Shown piece by piece: positions 44,880-55,073 of a DNA stretch of 64,000 nt; positions within the stretch are counted from its first letter, which is position 1; every line of letters starts with the position of its first letter. The translations under genes and the position numbers were made by a program. Source of the DNA: Agarophyton chilense (lineage: Eukaryota > Rhodophyta > Florideophyceae > Gracilariales > Gracilariaceae); assembly GCA_030374765.1 (NCBI GenBank), contig JARGXX010000031.1, positions 434,001 to 498,000 on the forward strand, read 5' to 3'. The notes under the pieces are model-generated. The model was not told where the DNA came from. It searched no databases and was given only the letters and a program-made list of their open reading frames with translations.

Positions 44880-46003
44880 AGGAGCGGTCTGGTTGAGTGT
44901 CTGTTTGAAGGCGCAATTACACAAGGAGATATATTGAGGCGAAAATAAGGGGATGATGGGGTGTGTTGGTGAGAGAGACGTGGTGTCGGTGAGCACGGGT
45001 GATCGCGAAAGAAATTCAAGAGAAGCATCTGGAAGGCGACTGGAGTGCGGTTGCCCAAGAGACGTGATAGCTGGGGTCGGACTGGGCCAAGTCGGTAAGC
45101 GCGACCTGAGCAACTGCAGGCGCGTTGAGGGTGAGGACGGTGGGCGGGCATCGTGCGCAGAGGGACGGAAAGCGGCGAAAGTGGAATGAGGATGAGCGCG
45201 ACGACGGGAGATACGATCGATGAAGTGCAGGGTTGTGGCGGTGGATCGGCGCGTGGAATAGCTGACAGCGCATGGCAGCACTCGCAACGCCGCGCTGTGA
45301 TTGGCGGTGGGCAAGCAGCCACGGCGCGCGGCGGAGACGGCACCTTGACGCGTGCGAGAAATTCACGTGCGCCGCCGCGAGCAGGCAAGCGGCAAGCATT
45401 GCTGCTGCAAAAGCATTCGCATCCAATGCTTGCTGTTATAGAGTTTTGGGGTGTGCCATGGAATCAATTCAGCGCGGGCGTCTGTATATCTGCCGCGGTC
45501 CTCGCCGCGCTCTCTGCGACCGAGACGGCGACAAGAGGCGGCGACGTGGGTGAATTGACGGGCGCGGGCGCAATTCAAAACGCCGGGGGGTGGGGGGGAG
45601 AGCGAGGTTACAACACGGCGGCGCGTTGCTTGAGGCCGCCATTCGCGGGTTTGAATCGCGCGGCGCGGTCGCGACCACGGCGGTGGTCCGGGGCTCGGCG
45701 GCGGTTGCGGTGGAAGGGGCGCGGTGTGGGTGTGCAGCAATGCTGCGGTGTGGCGATTGATGAGCACTTTCAGCGTGGGCGCCGTACACGTTGCGGATGC
45801 GCCCCTTTTCAAGCGCGGCCCCGGCCCTTGGGCCCGGGAGCGTAGCCGTTTTTTTGAGCCAGCGCTGTGTGCCAATTATACTGTACACGTACGTATGAAG
45901 CGTGCTTTGAGCTCTTGGAGTTGTAACACGCTTCTGTCTCTGTAGCGTGGCATTCCGAGTCGTGTTGCAGTTATATATACTTTCTTTAAAAGAAAAAACA
46001 GGG
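44880..46003. other. GC-rich intergenic region
   Basis: Several overlapping open frames occur on both strands here, as expected from high GC. None shows a domain or a signal peptide, and I call no gene. It includes the upstream region of the Cys-repeat gene. Confidence 0.45.
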
Positions 46004-46410
46004 GAGAAGGATTAGAAAAGAAAGGCCTTGCGCATGTAGTTTAGGTAGTTGTTACTTTACAACAAGTGAGAAGGATTAGAAAAGAAAGGCCCTGCGCATG
46101 TAGTTTAGGTATGTAGTATGTACGTTGCAGTACGCCTCTCCCTACGTAGAGTGGCGGTGCAAGCAGAGCCGCTGTTGTTACTTTACAACAAGTGAGAAGG
46201 ATTAGAAAAGAAAGGCGTTGGGCAAGTAGTTTAGGTAGTTGTTACTTTACAACAAGTGAGAAGGATTAGAAAAGAAAGGCCCTGCGCATGTAGTTTAGGT
46301 ATGTAGTATGCATGTTGCAGTACGCCTCTCTCTATGTAGAGTGGCGGCGCAAGCAGAGCGGCAGTTGTTACTTTTAAAACAAGTGAGAAAGATTAGAAAA
46401 GAAAAACCTT
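46004..46410. repeat. 190-bp higher-order tandem repeat (64 + 126 bp units)
   Basis: GAGAAGGATTAGAAAAGAAA begins subunits at 46004, 46068, 46194 and 46258, and in altered form at 46385. Spacings alternate 64, 126, 64 and 127. The 126-bp unit contains an insert with TACGCCTCTC and GAGTGGCGG that the 64-bp unit lacks. Confidence 0.9.
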
Positions 46411-46566
46411 GCGTGTGGTGTATGTGTGTGTTACAGGTATGTAGTTTAGGTATGCGGTATGTACACAGTGATTATAATGAGAAAAAAGTTAGGCGCGAGT
46501 TGTTAGCAGCAAGGTACCGCAGCAAGGGCGGATATATACACAAGCAGCGGCGGCAGGCGGACGGAA

Positions 46567-48033
46567 TCAGTCTGTGCGAATGAGCGTGATCTTGACGTCA
46601 ATCTCGGCGGCAGCAGCGCTCACAACGAGCTCGAACTCCTCATTCACAATGGGGTCATCCCAGTAGTTTGGCTCGCGGCCGTTGTTGCCAAACAGAAAGT
46701 AGGGCAACGCGGTCTCGACCCACAGCGTGTTGCCGTTGACGGCGAAGGCGACGCGACCAAGCTTTTCGGCGGTGACGGCCTCCAGCGCCACCTGGCGGTA
46801 CTTGGTGATGTCCACGGCCTTGTCGTCGCCGGGCAGAATCTCCGACACGACGACGCCGTCGGCAATGACGGCCACGTGCGAGAAGGGCGACGTGTCGGCG
46901 TCGTCGTCGGCGTCGTCGTCGTCGGCGTCGGCGTCGGCGTCGGCGTTGGTGGGGGCGGGGGACGAGGACGTGGGGCTGGGCGTGACGGTCGGGCGCGACG
47001 CATTGTCGTCCGACTCCGCAAGCACCTGGGCGTCGGCGGGCGTGGGTGTAGTAGGCGTGGACTTGGAGGGGGGAGACGGGGCGGAGCGGGCGCCATCGGC
47101 CATATCGATGCGAATGTCGGCACATTGGTAGTACTCCTCCGGAAACACAGTGCCGCCGCAGGCCATCTGATTGCGCGCCACGCCGCCCACGGCACCGCCC
47201 TGGCCGCGACACGAGCCCCAGTTGCGCGGGGCGTCGGGGCCGTCGTAGTACTCCTTGACGCCCGGCGGGTTGCACGTGTTGGCCGATACCCAGTACCAGT
47301 GCAGCACGCAGTGGGCGCAGTACAGATGCGACGGTAGGCTCCACACCATGTGATCCGAGCGGCCATACTCGTCGAAACGGGCGCCCGTGGAGCATGGGAG
47401 ATACCAACGGCCCGGGTGGGCGCGGTCGATGGGGGCGCAGTGGGCGGACATGGCGGAATCGCACTCGGGCACTGCGGCGCGCTGCAGCTGGATACAGGCG
47501 TTGGTGCGAGTGAAGCAGGGTTGGGAAATTTCGGCGTCAGGACACTTGGAGACGTCGCAGACGTGCACCTCAACGAAGCCGTTGTGATGGGCGGTGATGG
47601 CGTTGGTCATGTGCAGCAGGCCGCCCTGGCGGTAGGCGCGCACAATGTGGGCGTCAAAGTAGTACTTTCCACCCTTGAGATGGTCCTGGGTGCCGGTCTT
47701 TGAATCGCCGCACACGCCGGATCGCCACACAAAGGAGGGGTCGAACGGGGTGAAGGGGGTCCAGTTTCGCGAGGCAGCGCGCTCCTGCGACAGCTTGCCT
47801 GCGCCCGGGGTGGTGCTCTTGTCGCCGGCCGGAAAGTGGGCGTAAAAGTCGACGGGGGCGCCCGGCACGGGCTCGAGGTGCGGCGCGAACTTGTTTCCGG
47901 CCAGAATGCCGCGCTGCGGCGGGTCGGTGAGCAGGCCGTGTGCGGCGGCGCGCGGCAGCAGCAGCAGCAGCAGCAGCAGCGCGCACAGCAGTGACAGGCG
48001 CGAAAGCGCGGGGAGAATGGCGGCGGGCGACAT
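46567..48033 (-). CDS. AA15-like copper monooxygenase (LPMO) with C-terminal beta-sandwich-like domain
   Basis: Intact, 488 residues. A Leu-rich signal peptide (1-31) ends RAAA, exposing His32 of HGLLTDPPQRG, the first copper ligand. GVCGD (106-110) and TAHHNGF with His150, the likely second ligand, follow. YCAHCVLHWYWVSANTC (238-254) and EEYYQCADIRI (299-309) complete the AA15 pattern, including the paired Cys. AA15 enzymes cleave chitin or cellulose oxidatively outside the cell. A Thr/Pro/Ser- and then Asp-rich linker (about 311-383) leads to a domain of about 105 residues with GRVAFAVNGNTLWVETALPY and FLFGNN, which resembles Ig-like or malectin-like beta-sandwich tails that may bind carbohydrate. 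Upstream DNA is packed with GC-rich tandem repeats. The substrate cannot be read from the sequence. Confidence 0.85.
   Translation of the reverse strand: MSPAAILPALSRLSLLCALLLLLLLLPRAAAHGLLTDPPQRGILAGNKFAPHLEPVPGAPVDFYAHFPAGDKSTTPGAGKLSQERAASRNWTPFTPFDPSFVWRSGVCGDSKTGTQDHLKGGKYYFDAHIVRAYRQGGLLHMTNAITAHHNGFVEVHVCDVSKCPDAEISQPCFTRTNACIQLQRAAVPECDSAMSAHCAPIDRAHPGRWYLPCSTGARFDEYGRSDHMVWSLPSHLYCAHCVLHWYWVSANTCNPPGVKEYYDGPDAPRNWGSCRGQGGAVGGVARNQMACGGTVFPEEYYQCADIRIDMADGARSAPSPPSKSTPTTPTPADAQVLAESDDNASRPTVTPSPTSSSPAPTNADADADADDDDADDDADTSPFSHVAVIADGVVVSEILPGDDKAVDITKYRQVALEAVTAEKLGRVAFAVNGNTLWVETALPYFLFGNNGREPNYWDDPIVNEEFELVVSAAAAEIDVKITLIRTD
47951..47985. repeat. CAG/CTG run encoding the poly-Leu of the signal peptide
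   Basis: GGCAGCAGCAGCAGCAGCAG on the plus strand is the complement of Leu codons in residues 18-26 of the AA15-like protein. The signal-peptide core is thus a microsatellite. Confidence 0.8.
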
Positions 48034-48060
48034 GACGGGAGGAAGAAGGAGGAGGCGGGG

Positions 48061-48132
48061 GCGGGAGCGGGAGCGGGAGCGGGAGCGGGAGCGGGAGCGG
48101 GAGCGGGAGCGGGAGCGGGAGCGGGAGCGGGA
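48061..48132. repeat. hexanucleotide repeat (GCGGGA)12
   Basis: Twelve perfect copies lie 27 bases upstream of the AA15-like start codon, in its 5' leader or promoter. Confidence 0.95.
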
Positions 48133-48270
48133 GGCAGAGTGGGAGCGAGGTGGGGTGCGCGCGGGAGAGGTGTCGGGGGCGAAGAAAGGCGTGGACGCAA
48201 GTGAAGCGCAGGCTTAAGAAGCGGAGGGCGGGCGGCGACGCAGGCGGGGCGGACGGGCGCGGACGTGGGC

Positions 48271-48370
48271 GCGACGCAACGCGACGCAACGCGACGCAAC
48301 GCGACGCAACGCGGCGAAGCGCGACGAAGCGCGACGAAGCGCGACGGAGCGCGACGGAGCGCGACGCGCA
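48271..48370. repeat. 10-bp minisatellite, ten copies
   Basis: GCGACGCAAC four times, then GCGGCGAAGC, then GCGACGAAGC and GCGACGGAGC variants twice each, then a final partial variant. It lies about 240-340 bases upstream of the AA15-like start. Confidence 0.95.
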
Positions 48371-49439
48371 GTCGGCCACGTTGCATGGCGTCGCGCGTGG
48401 AGTCCCGAACGGGGGAGGGTAGAAAGCGGTAGGAGAGGGGCGGGCGCGGCACGACAGTCATCGCGAAGCGCGATGCACGCGACGCACACCCCCCCTCCCC
48501 CTCCCCTTCGGGGTGGGACGCCGTGACGCGGGGGGGGGGGGAGGGCGCACACGCGCGCGACGCGTGCCTCGCCACCGGTCGCACGCCTGAAGTTTGTTGC
48601 GTACAGAAGCGGGGCAGATGTGCGCTTTTTACGCGCGACGCGGGCGACGGCACTTGGGCGCACGCGGCCACGGCGGGGCGCCGGACGCGCAGCGGGGGCG
48701 CCGGACGCGCAGCGGGGGCGACGATGCGTTGCTCCACGTCGGCAACGCCGCGAAGCCGTGCAAGCCGTAGGCGAACGGCTCCACGTGCAGCAGCAGCAGC
48801 AGCAGCAGCAGCGCCCAAAAGTGGCCACCACGCCCGACGCAATGTTCATCACGTCCACTTGTGCGCATCACATGTGTGCAACACGTGCTTGGTGGCTTCG
48901 CCGCGTCACGCGCGCGCGCTCTCCGCTTCCGCTCGTGCTGCTTTCCGCGCGCCCCCACTTTGTCGTGAGATACTGCCGCAAGCCTCCTCGCCGCCGCCCA
49001 CTTGCTGTGCATTACACCGTCCAAACGCTTTCACCGCTCACACCGCTCCGCCGCCCACTGTGCAAACGCCGCAACCATTTCACCTCACTCATTTGCCCAC
49101 ACCATAGTCGCGCCCGCGCGCAAATACCGCTCATCATTGATGCTTCCTTCGGGTGCAGCCCGTGATATGGAACGCCTATCGCGCGGAACACTCTACGTAA
49201 AAAACGTGCTGTGCACAAACATTCCACAACCGCCCGTTTTGCTTTGCTACACCGCACTCACCCATCTTTCTATACCTCAAAAAGTACAATCGTCACTCAC
49301 AACCAAATCGTCAAAACAACCACACCCTTCCAATCGCACTTGTCTGTTTTAAAAACATATCCCCAGTGCACGCCATTTTGGCCCGGTCCTAGAAAGAAAT
49401 ATTTTTTTGAAACTCACGTTATATTTTTTCACAAAAAAC
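48371..49439. other. GC-rich to AT-rich spacer with short repeats
   Basis: A 20-bp tandem duplication (CGCCGGACGCGCAGCGGGGG) lies at about 48679-48718 and a (CAG)n run at about 48787-48813. Long open frames here are products of the composition, and no gene is called. Composition drops sharply at about 49200, the edge of the gene island. Confidence 0.5.
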
Positions 49440-50690
49440 AACTTAGTGTACTTTAGAGCTCATTTTACACCAAATAAAAACTCTCTTTCAAAATGTTATC
49501 CTATATACAATCATTAGCTCAATTATAGCTCGTGGTCCGCCTTCTATACGTTCTGAACAGCTGCAAATCATGAAATCAGTAGCTCAAGATATAATTCCAG
49601 GAGATATTGCGCAAAAATTCAACCCCAGCCAAAAACAAAAAGCAACCTCATCAGAAACACCGGAACATGCAAAACAAAGCGTTCAATTGGCCGACCTACG
49701 TCATTTTATTTAGCAGATAGACGCGTCTTTAGGAGAAAACCTTGCCATAGCACTCCATTTTGAGAAGAGTTTTTCAAACATCTAAATTTGTTTCTTTTGA
49801 GACCTACTTTATGGCGTTACTTTAAACGAAATTTTTTTCCAAGTACAAGAAAAGGAGAAACCGTTTTTTTTAAAAAGATAATCACATGCAGAATCGTATA
49901 GAATGGTGGGCTTTAAAAGATAATTGGAAAACTGAATGGAATAAAGTTATCGTTTCTGACGAAACATCGATCACCATCGATGATCTAGAGTGCTTTAAGT
50001 TTTATTTGCATGATCTAAGAAAAGAATGGAATTAGTGACGAGAAATTCAGGAGAGGCATAAATCATGGGTTTGCCGGAATCTTTTCAAAAAAGAAACTGA
50101 TATAGATTTTTTTGAACTACTATAGACTTTGATAAATAATATTAGGTTCTAGAGAACTATTTACTACCTTTTGAATACTGTTTGCACGGAAAAGAATTCA
50201 TTCATTTTCAATAAGATAGTGCACCTGTGTGTATGTCTGCTTTTATGAGAATTGGTTTAATAGTCTATATCTGTCGGTTATAAAATTACCTGCGCGCTCT
50301 ATTGACGTCAATACTATCCAAAATATCTTGGGAGTGTTGGTTTGAATGGTTTATGGTCAAGGAAGGCAATTTGATATAGTTTTCGATTCGATAATTGTAA
50401 TATAAAATTGTGAGAGAAAAGATTGTCAATACTGCTATCAACTATTTTATATAATCAGTAATAAAGCCCTTTCTAAGCGTTCTATAGACTGAAAAAGCTA
50501 AATTAGACTACTGTGCTCGCGTTAGAGTAAAAAAGATACAATAAAGGTGATGTTTTTGAAACAGTGTTTTTATTTCAAATTCCTCTTAAATATGATTTTT
50601 GTTATCTTTAATGTAGCCAAAAAGTCAATGTTCGGATGTATTGGGCGAGGGATAAGATATTGAGATAGAATTTATGTCCTTTGACCTAGA
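49440..50690 (+). mobile_element. Tc1-like DNA transposon, copy A, decayed
   Basis: The left part (about 49500-49720) encodes a helix-turn-helix start, IIARGPPSIRSEQLQIMKSV, followed by a degraded second HTH. Around 49910-50040 there is WNKVIVSDETSITIDDLE, the first catalytic Asp block of Tc1 transposases (usually 'W..VIFSDES.F'). Further on, near 50280, the LPARSIDVNTIQNILGVL block replaces the usual 'P.QSPDLNPIENLW'. Many stops and frame changes are present. The 3' flank resembles that of copy B up to about 50680. I found no clear terminal inverted repeats. Confidence 0.65.
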
Positions 50691-51955
50691 CTGCGCCAAG
50701 AACATTGTATGAATGCATTGTAGAGTACATTTTTCACCAACTAGAAACCACCAAATCCAAAACAATGTTCCAAAATTGTATCCTTTATACGATGGATAGC
50801 TCACTTATAGCTCGTGGCCGGCCTCTGACACGCTCTGAACAGCTGAACATCATGCAGTTAGTAAGTCCCGGTATGACTACAGCAGATACAGCCCGAAAAC
50901 GCAAGTGCAGCCCAAAAACAATCAGCAACTTTATCTAGAACCTTACAACATTCAAAACAAAGCGTTCAACCGGTCGTTTTACGTCAGTAGCTTCAGCCGG
51001 CAAGCGTGAAATTAAGCGAGAATTGTGCCGTTTAATTTCTTCTTGCAGCGAAATTGTCAAAAACAGTAATATTCTTATATCAAGATCTGCTATATGGGGT
51101 GTAGTTAATCGTTAGAATTTTTCATTTACACAAAAATGGGGAACTTTTTTTTAAAAGATCATCACAAAGCCAATTGTGTGGGATGGTCTGGTAAAAAGAC
51201 CATTAGAAACCTGAGTAGAATAGTGGTATCTTTTCTGAAGAAAAAAAGTTCAACATTGATGGTCCAGATGTCTATAAAGTCTATTTGTATGCTTTAAAAA
51301 AAGAGAAAAAGCCATTTTTGACAAGGCATTTGGAAGGGGCACCGGTTATGGTTTTGGCTAGAATTCTTACAAAAGAAGCAACATACATCGCTTTCATTCA
51401 AATTTCTATGGGGTTTGATGATTATGCTGAAGGACTAGAGCACTATTTGTTAAGGTTTTCTTACTGTAGGTAAGGAGAAAAAGTCATTTTTTAAAGGGAT
51501 AATGCCTCTGTGCACAAATATATGTCTATGAAACAGTGGTTTAATGGTTTAAGTATTTTCGTTATGGAATGGCTTGCACACTCTTCTAGCCCCAATTTTA
51601 TCGAGAACATTTTGGGAATGCTGGCCCAAGTGATTTATGGGCTAAAAGGTTAGTTTGATACAGTTTTTGATTTGAAAAACTGTATCAAAGTTTACGCGGG
51701 AAAAATTAACGGTGATACAATCAATACTTTTAAAAAACATATGCCAAAGCGCTTCATAAGCGTTCTACAGTCTAAAAAGCTAAAATAAACTACAGGACTT
51801 GAGGTACAATAAGTATAATGCAATAAAGGTTATGTTTTTTAACCAGGATTTTTTCTTCAAATTTCGTCAAACTGATTACAATAGCTTTAATGTAGTCAAA
51901 AATATAATTTTCGGAAATTATGGACGAGAGATATGATTTTGAAACAGACTTTATC
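50691..51955 (+). mobile_element. Tc1-like DNA transposon, copy B, decayed
   Basis: It follows copy A directly in the same orientation. The HTH is well kept (50705-50938): IARGRPLTRSEQLNIMQLV, then GMTTADTARKRKCSPKTISN. A second HTH region continues as KREIKRELCRLISS and ISRSAIWGVVNR. The 51285-51473 segment (APVMVLARILTKEATYIAFI) fits the middle of the DDE domain. Near 51570-51790 are SSPNFIENILGML and the C-terminal MPKRFISVLQSK. Several stops and frame changes make it inactive. Copies A and B differ strongly, so they are separate old insertions or an old duplication. Confidence 0.7.
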
Positions 51956-52790
51956 TACGAAATATTATGGCATAATATTTAGATTCAAATCAATTTGGTG
52001 CGCTCCCAAGTCGCTACAATCAATGGAGCTGTACAGACCTCTTTCATTAATATTTATATATCTGTTTAGAATCTTCTATAATAAACATCACCAACAAAAT
52101 GCCGAGAAACACTCTTTTAACCTGGCTGGCCAGGCACAATTATGAAGGACATAAGCTCTTTGAGGCGATTTCGAACTTGGCTGATACTATTGATCAGGTT
52201 TGGAATCACTTCCCGGATCTATTGATCCAAAACTTGTATCATTCAATTTATCCATGTCTAATTAGCGTCGTGGAAAAAACATGCAATGAATGGCTTGTTG
52301 GGAATCTAGGTCGACAGCCATTCCCACCTCTTGAGAAGCTCGGAAAAGTGGAAACCCGATAGTGAATTTATGCATGGACACTTTTGGGCACCCTCTGCGA
52401 AAAAACGAATATGTCATTCATCTCAATCTCAACGTGAAACGGCCATCTGATTGACTACTGGAAAAGCCCTCATGCAACGTGGTATGGACAAGTGGTCCGG
52501 TTTTAATGGGGAGTCTTGGGTCTTCGGCCCAAGAGGAGCCACCTGATTGGAAGAAAGTGCTGAATAAACACGTGCTATGCATTTGGAGAGAATGTGCGAA
52601 TGTGGGCTGGATATGTTTTGGCCGTAACAGGTGGATCTGGGCTACGCAGGGCGGTTGGCACTTGCGCACCACTTCGGATGATTTTTTGAGTTTTTATTTG
52701 ATATGCTTTATGTTTGAAATTGTTTTTGTGCGCAACTCATCGTCGCACAGTTGAAAGCTTTGAGACGTGGGTGGCCCGCCAACCGTCAAC
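51956..52790 (+). other. possible C-terminal fragment of another Tc1/mariner-like transposase
   Basis: The reading at 52099-52362 contains SNLADTIDQVWNHFPDLLIQ followed by NLYHSIYPCLISVVEK, close to the C-terminal 'I...W..IP...I..LY.SMPRR...V' of Tc1/mariner transposases. No catalytic part is present. The rest to 52790 has no supported feature. Confidence 0.35.
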
Positions 52791-55073
52791 ACCGGCGGCG
52801 GAAGCGCGTGCAAGGTTGAAATAGTTGTCAATAACGGTCGCTGACCGCCGAAGAAAACTGTAAAGGCTGGCTAACTTCCCTTCTTTTATATTCTTTTCCT
52901 TCTCGTATTTTCCTTCCCTTTTCTTTTCTTTTCCTTTTCATAACATGCAGTGACGTTGTGATAGCTATTGATTTGTCTTTAGAAACATTTTTTAAATTCT
53001 CTGTTAAAAAATGTCGATGATATTAGTAAATTTCGTGTTTTGTTTCTTTACATTGGCTTGCTATGTTTGTCAAGGGAGTTTATTTTTTATCTGAATGTTA
53101 GTTTTTGCGTATTTTTCTACTACAGTTCGAAGGACCTCGTTGTCTGCCATGGACTTGGAGATAATGATACTCTACGATCTGTGATATAGAATCTGCGCAG
53201 AGTGTAGAATTTTTTCGTGTACCTCCAACATACAGTGTCTCTTAAAAATATATCGCTTGACAAAAACTGCGCCAAAATGGATTTCATGTATTGTAGAGCA
53301 CATTTCACAGCAAATAAAAACCACCGAGTTCAACACATTTGTCCCCACTAGGAAGAGTTTAGTAATGCAGTGTCAACCGTTTTTTGTTTTTTTGAATTTA
53401 AAGGCATTGCATCGTACGTGGATTGGTCAAAGGGCGACAAATCTTATGGAAAAGTAACATTTTAAGTGAGCGCGGTACGATGTCGTTGTGTCTAGAGCAC
53501 TTATTGTGCTTCCATACGCTTTTGAAACGCATATAATTGAACAGCTCTTCCTGCGTTGCAAGAAATTTTCATGCAAAGCTGTTTATATTGAGCTGCATGC
53601 GAAGACCGAAACCTGTTAGTTGGTTCCAATAAAGGTTGAAATTGGAATTTATTAATGGAAAGTAAGCTGATGAACTTGTTTCCCTCATCTTCCAGTTTGA
53701 AAGACCCGTGTATTTCACAATAAGTTGAGTTTGAGGGCTATCCTCGTTGTTTCTGAAGCCAGCCGCTGTTTCCCTTTTTCTTTACTCATTAGAACGCATA
53801 GTACGCAATAAAACGCCAACGTCTTTGATCAATAATGAGAGCTAACGCACTTTCATGATCCTATCAGATTGCCGTGTATGATGTCCGTGCTGGGTGTAAT
53901 GCTATTAGAAATCTCTGTGACCAATATGTCAAACAAGTAATCACTTCGGAATTTCCAACGATATGACGTAATAGAATTTCATTTCCCACATGAAAGCACT
54001 TCTCATTCCATTTCCTCTTTTGACAGTGTACGAAATTGTGAAAAAGTTAAAAATCCCATTTCAAAAAATGGTGACACTGGTCCAACCATCCTCCACACCA
54101 GTTTCAGTCTCTCAAAAAATACCCAACTGCCTATCACCACTGTATAAACGCCGATCCATCACACCTCACACACTTTGCAAGATGTTTATATTTACTTTGG
54201 AACACCACAGTCATGCGCAAATACCTCAAGATGACAGCCAGTTTCGGGTATAGGGCAACATATGTAAGGCTTTCCGTGTAGATCACTATGTACACAAAGT
54301 GCTCTACAAAACTAAATGACACCCGCCGATTTTGTTATGGTAAAACTTTTTAGTGTATCTCAAACAAGTTAATAGCTTGTCCAACTCTCAGCAAGACCTA
54401 CAGCACTATTCAAAAACACAAAACGGGCAAAACTCTTAACTTTATTATCAGTGGAGAATGCATATACATATAGATGATGTTCGGGTTTCGATTTAAACAT
54501 TTTATCCTTTTAATCTAAGGTATGCTGATGGATAAGGTGCAAGAATTCGTGTAGCAACCGCAGCCGGCTGACCTATTATTGGTCACAGTGTTGGGAACGG
54601 TTTTCCGTTGTTTTTGTTTTGCTCGCCTGTATTGGTCATCTTCCATGGCGTGAAATTGTAACGGCTTATTCGGAACGCACCGTCGCAAGCACAAACCAAA
54701 GTAGTGCATCTTGAGGCCCAAATTGAAATCGCTCTTTTCCCTCACCAGCACGCTTTTTAGAAAAAGAAATGGAAGGCTCAGGTTGTATCCTATTCGAGGC
54801 ACCACCTGTCGCTGAGAATGCCTACATCACCATACCCTAACGCAGAGAATGATTTCTGTGTTGTAAGACTTCCGTAAGCTGCTTTTTTACGTACCTGACT
54901 AGAAGAGATCGCAGTGGCAGTTTATAACCAACCAAAATAAATCTCAAAAACGCCCTCGTAGGTTCGAGACGAGTGCGGAGAACAGCTACAAGCGAGGAAA
55001 ACGGGTTTTTGCTCGCTGACACCCGTTCCCCTTTTTCCTGCGCATAGCGTCGACGTCCAACCATTCCACAGTT
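52791..55073. other. unassigned AT-rich stretch
   Basis: Contains a short piece of the Tc1-like family (53263-53360). Small readings at 53990-54253 and 54515-54805 show no family signal. Nothing else is supported. Confidence 0.35.
53263..53360 (+). repeat. fragment of the Tc1-like family (5' end)
   Basis: CTGCGCCAAAATGGATTTCA, GTATTGTAGAGCACATTTCA and the following CAGCAAATAAAAACCACC match the beginning of copy B (50692-50770) and part of copy A (49440-49490). Confidence 0.7.

Noticed and set aside
45016-45875. Long open frames on both strands in GC-rich DNA upstream of the Cys-repeat gene
   Set aside because: All six frames are open because of base composition. No domain, signal peptide or sensible start is present, and frames of equal quality overlap.
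46644-47573. Long Arg/Pro/Thr-rich readings overlapping the AA15-like gene in other frames
   Set aside because: These are shadows of the GC-rich coding sequence; the AA15 motifs lie in one frame only.
47607-48858. A 411-residue Pro/Ala/Arg-rich minus-strand reading across the AA15-like promoter
   Set aside because: It is translated from the hexamer and decamer repeats and overlaps the true signal peptide in another frame; no domain.
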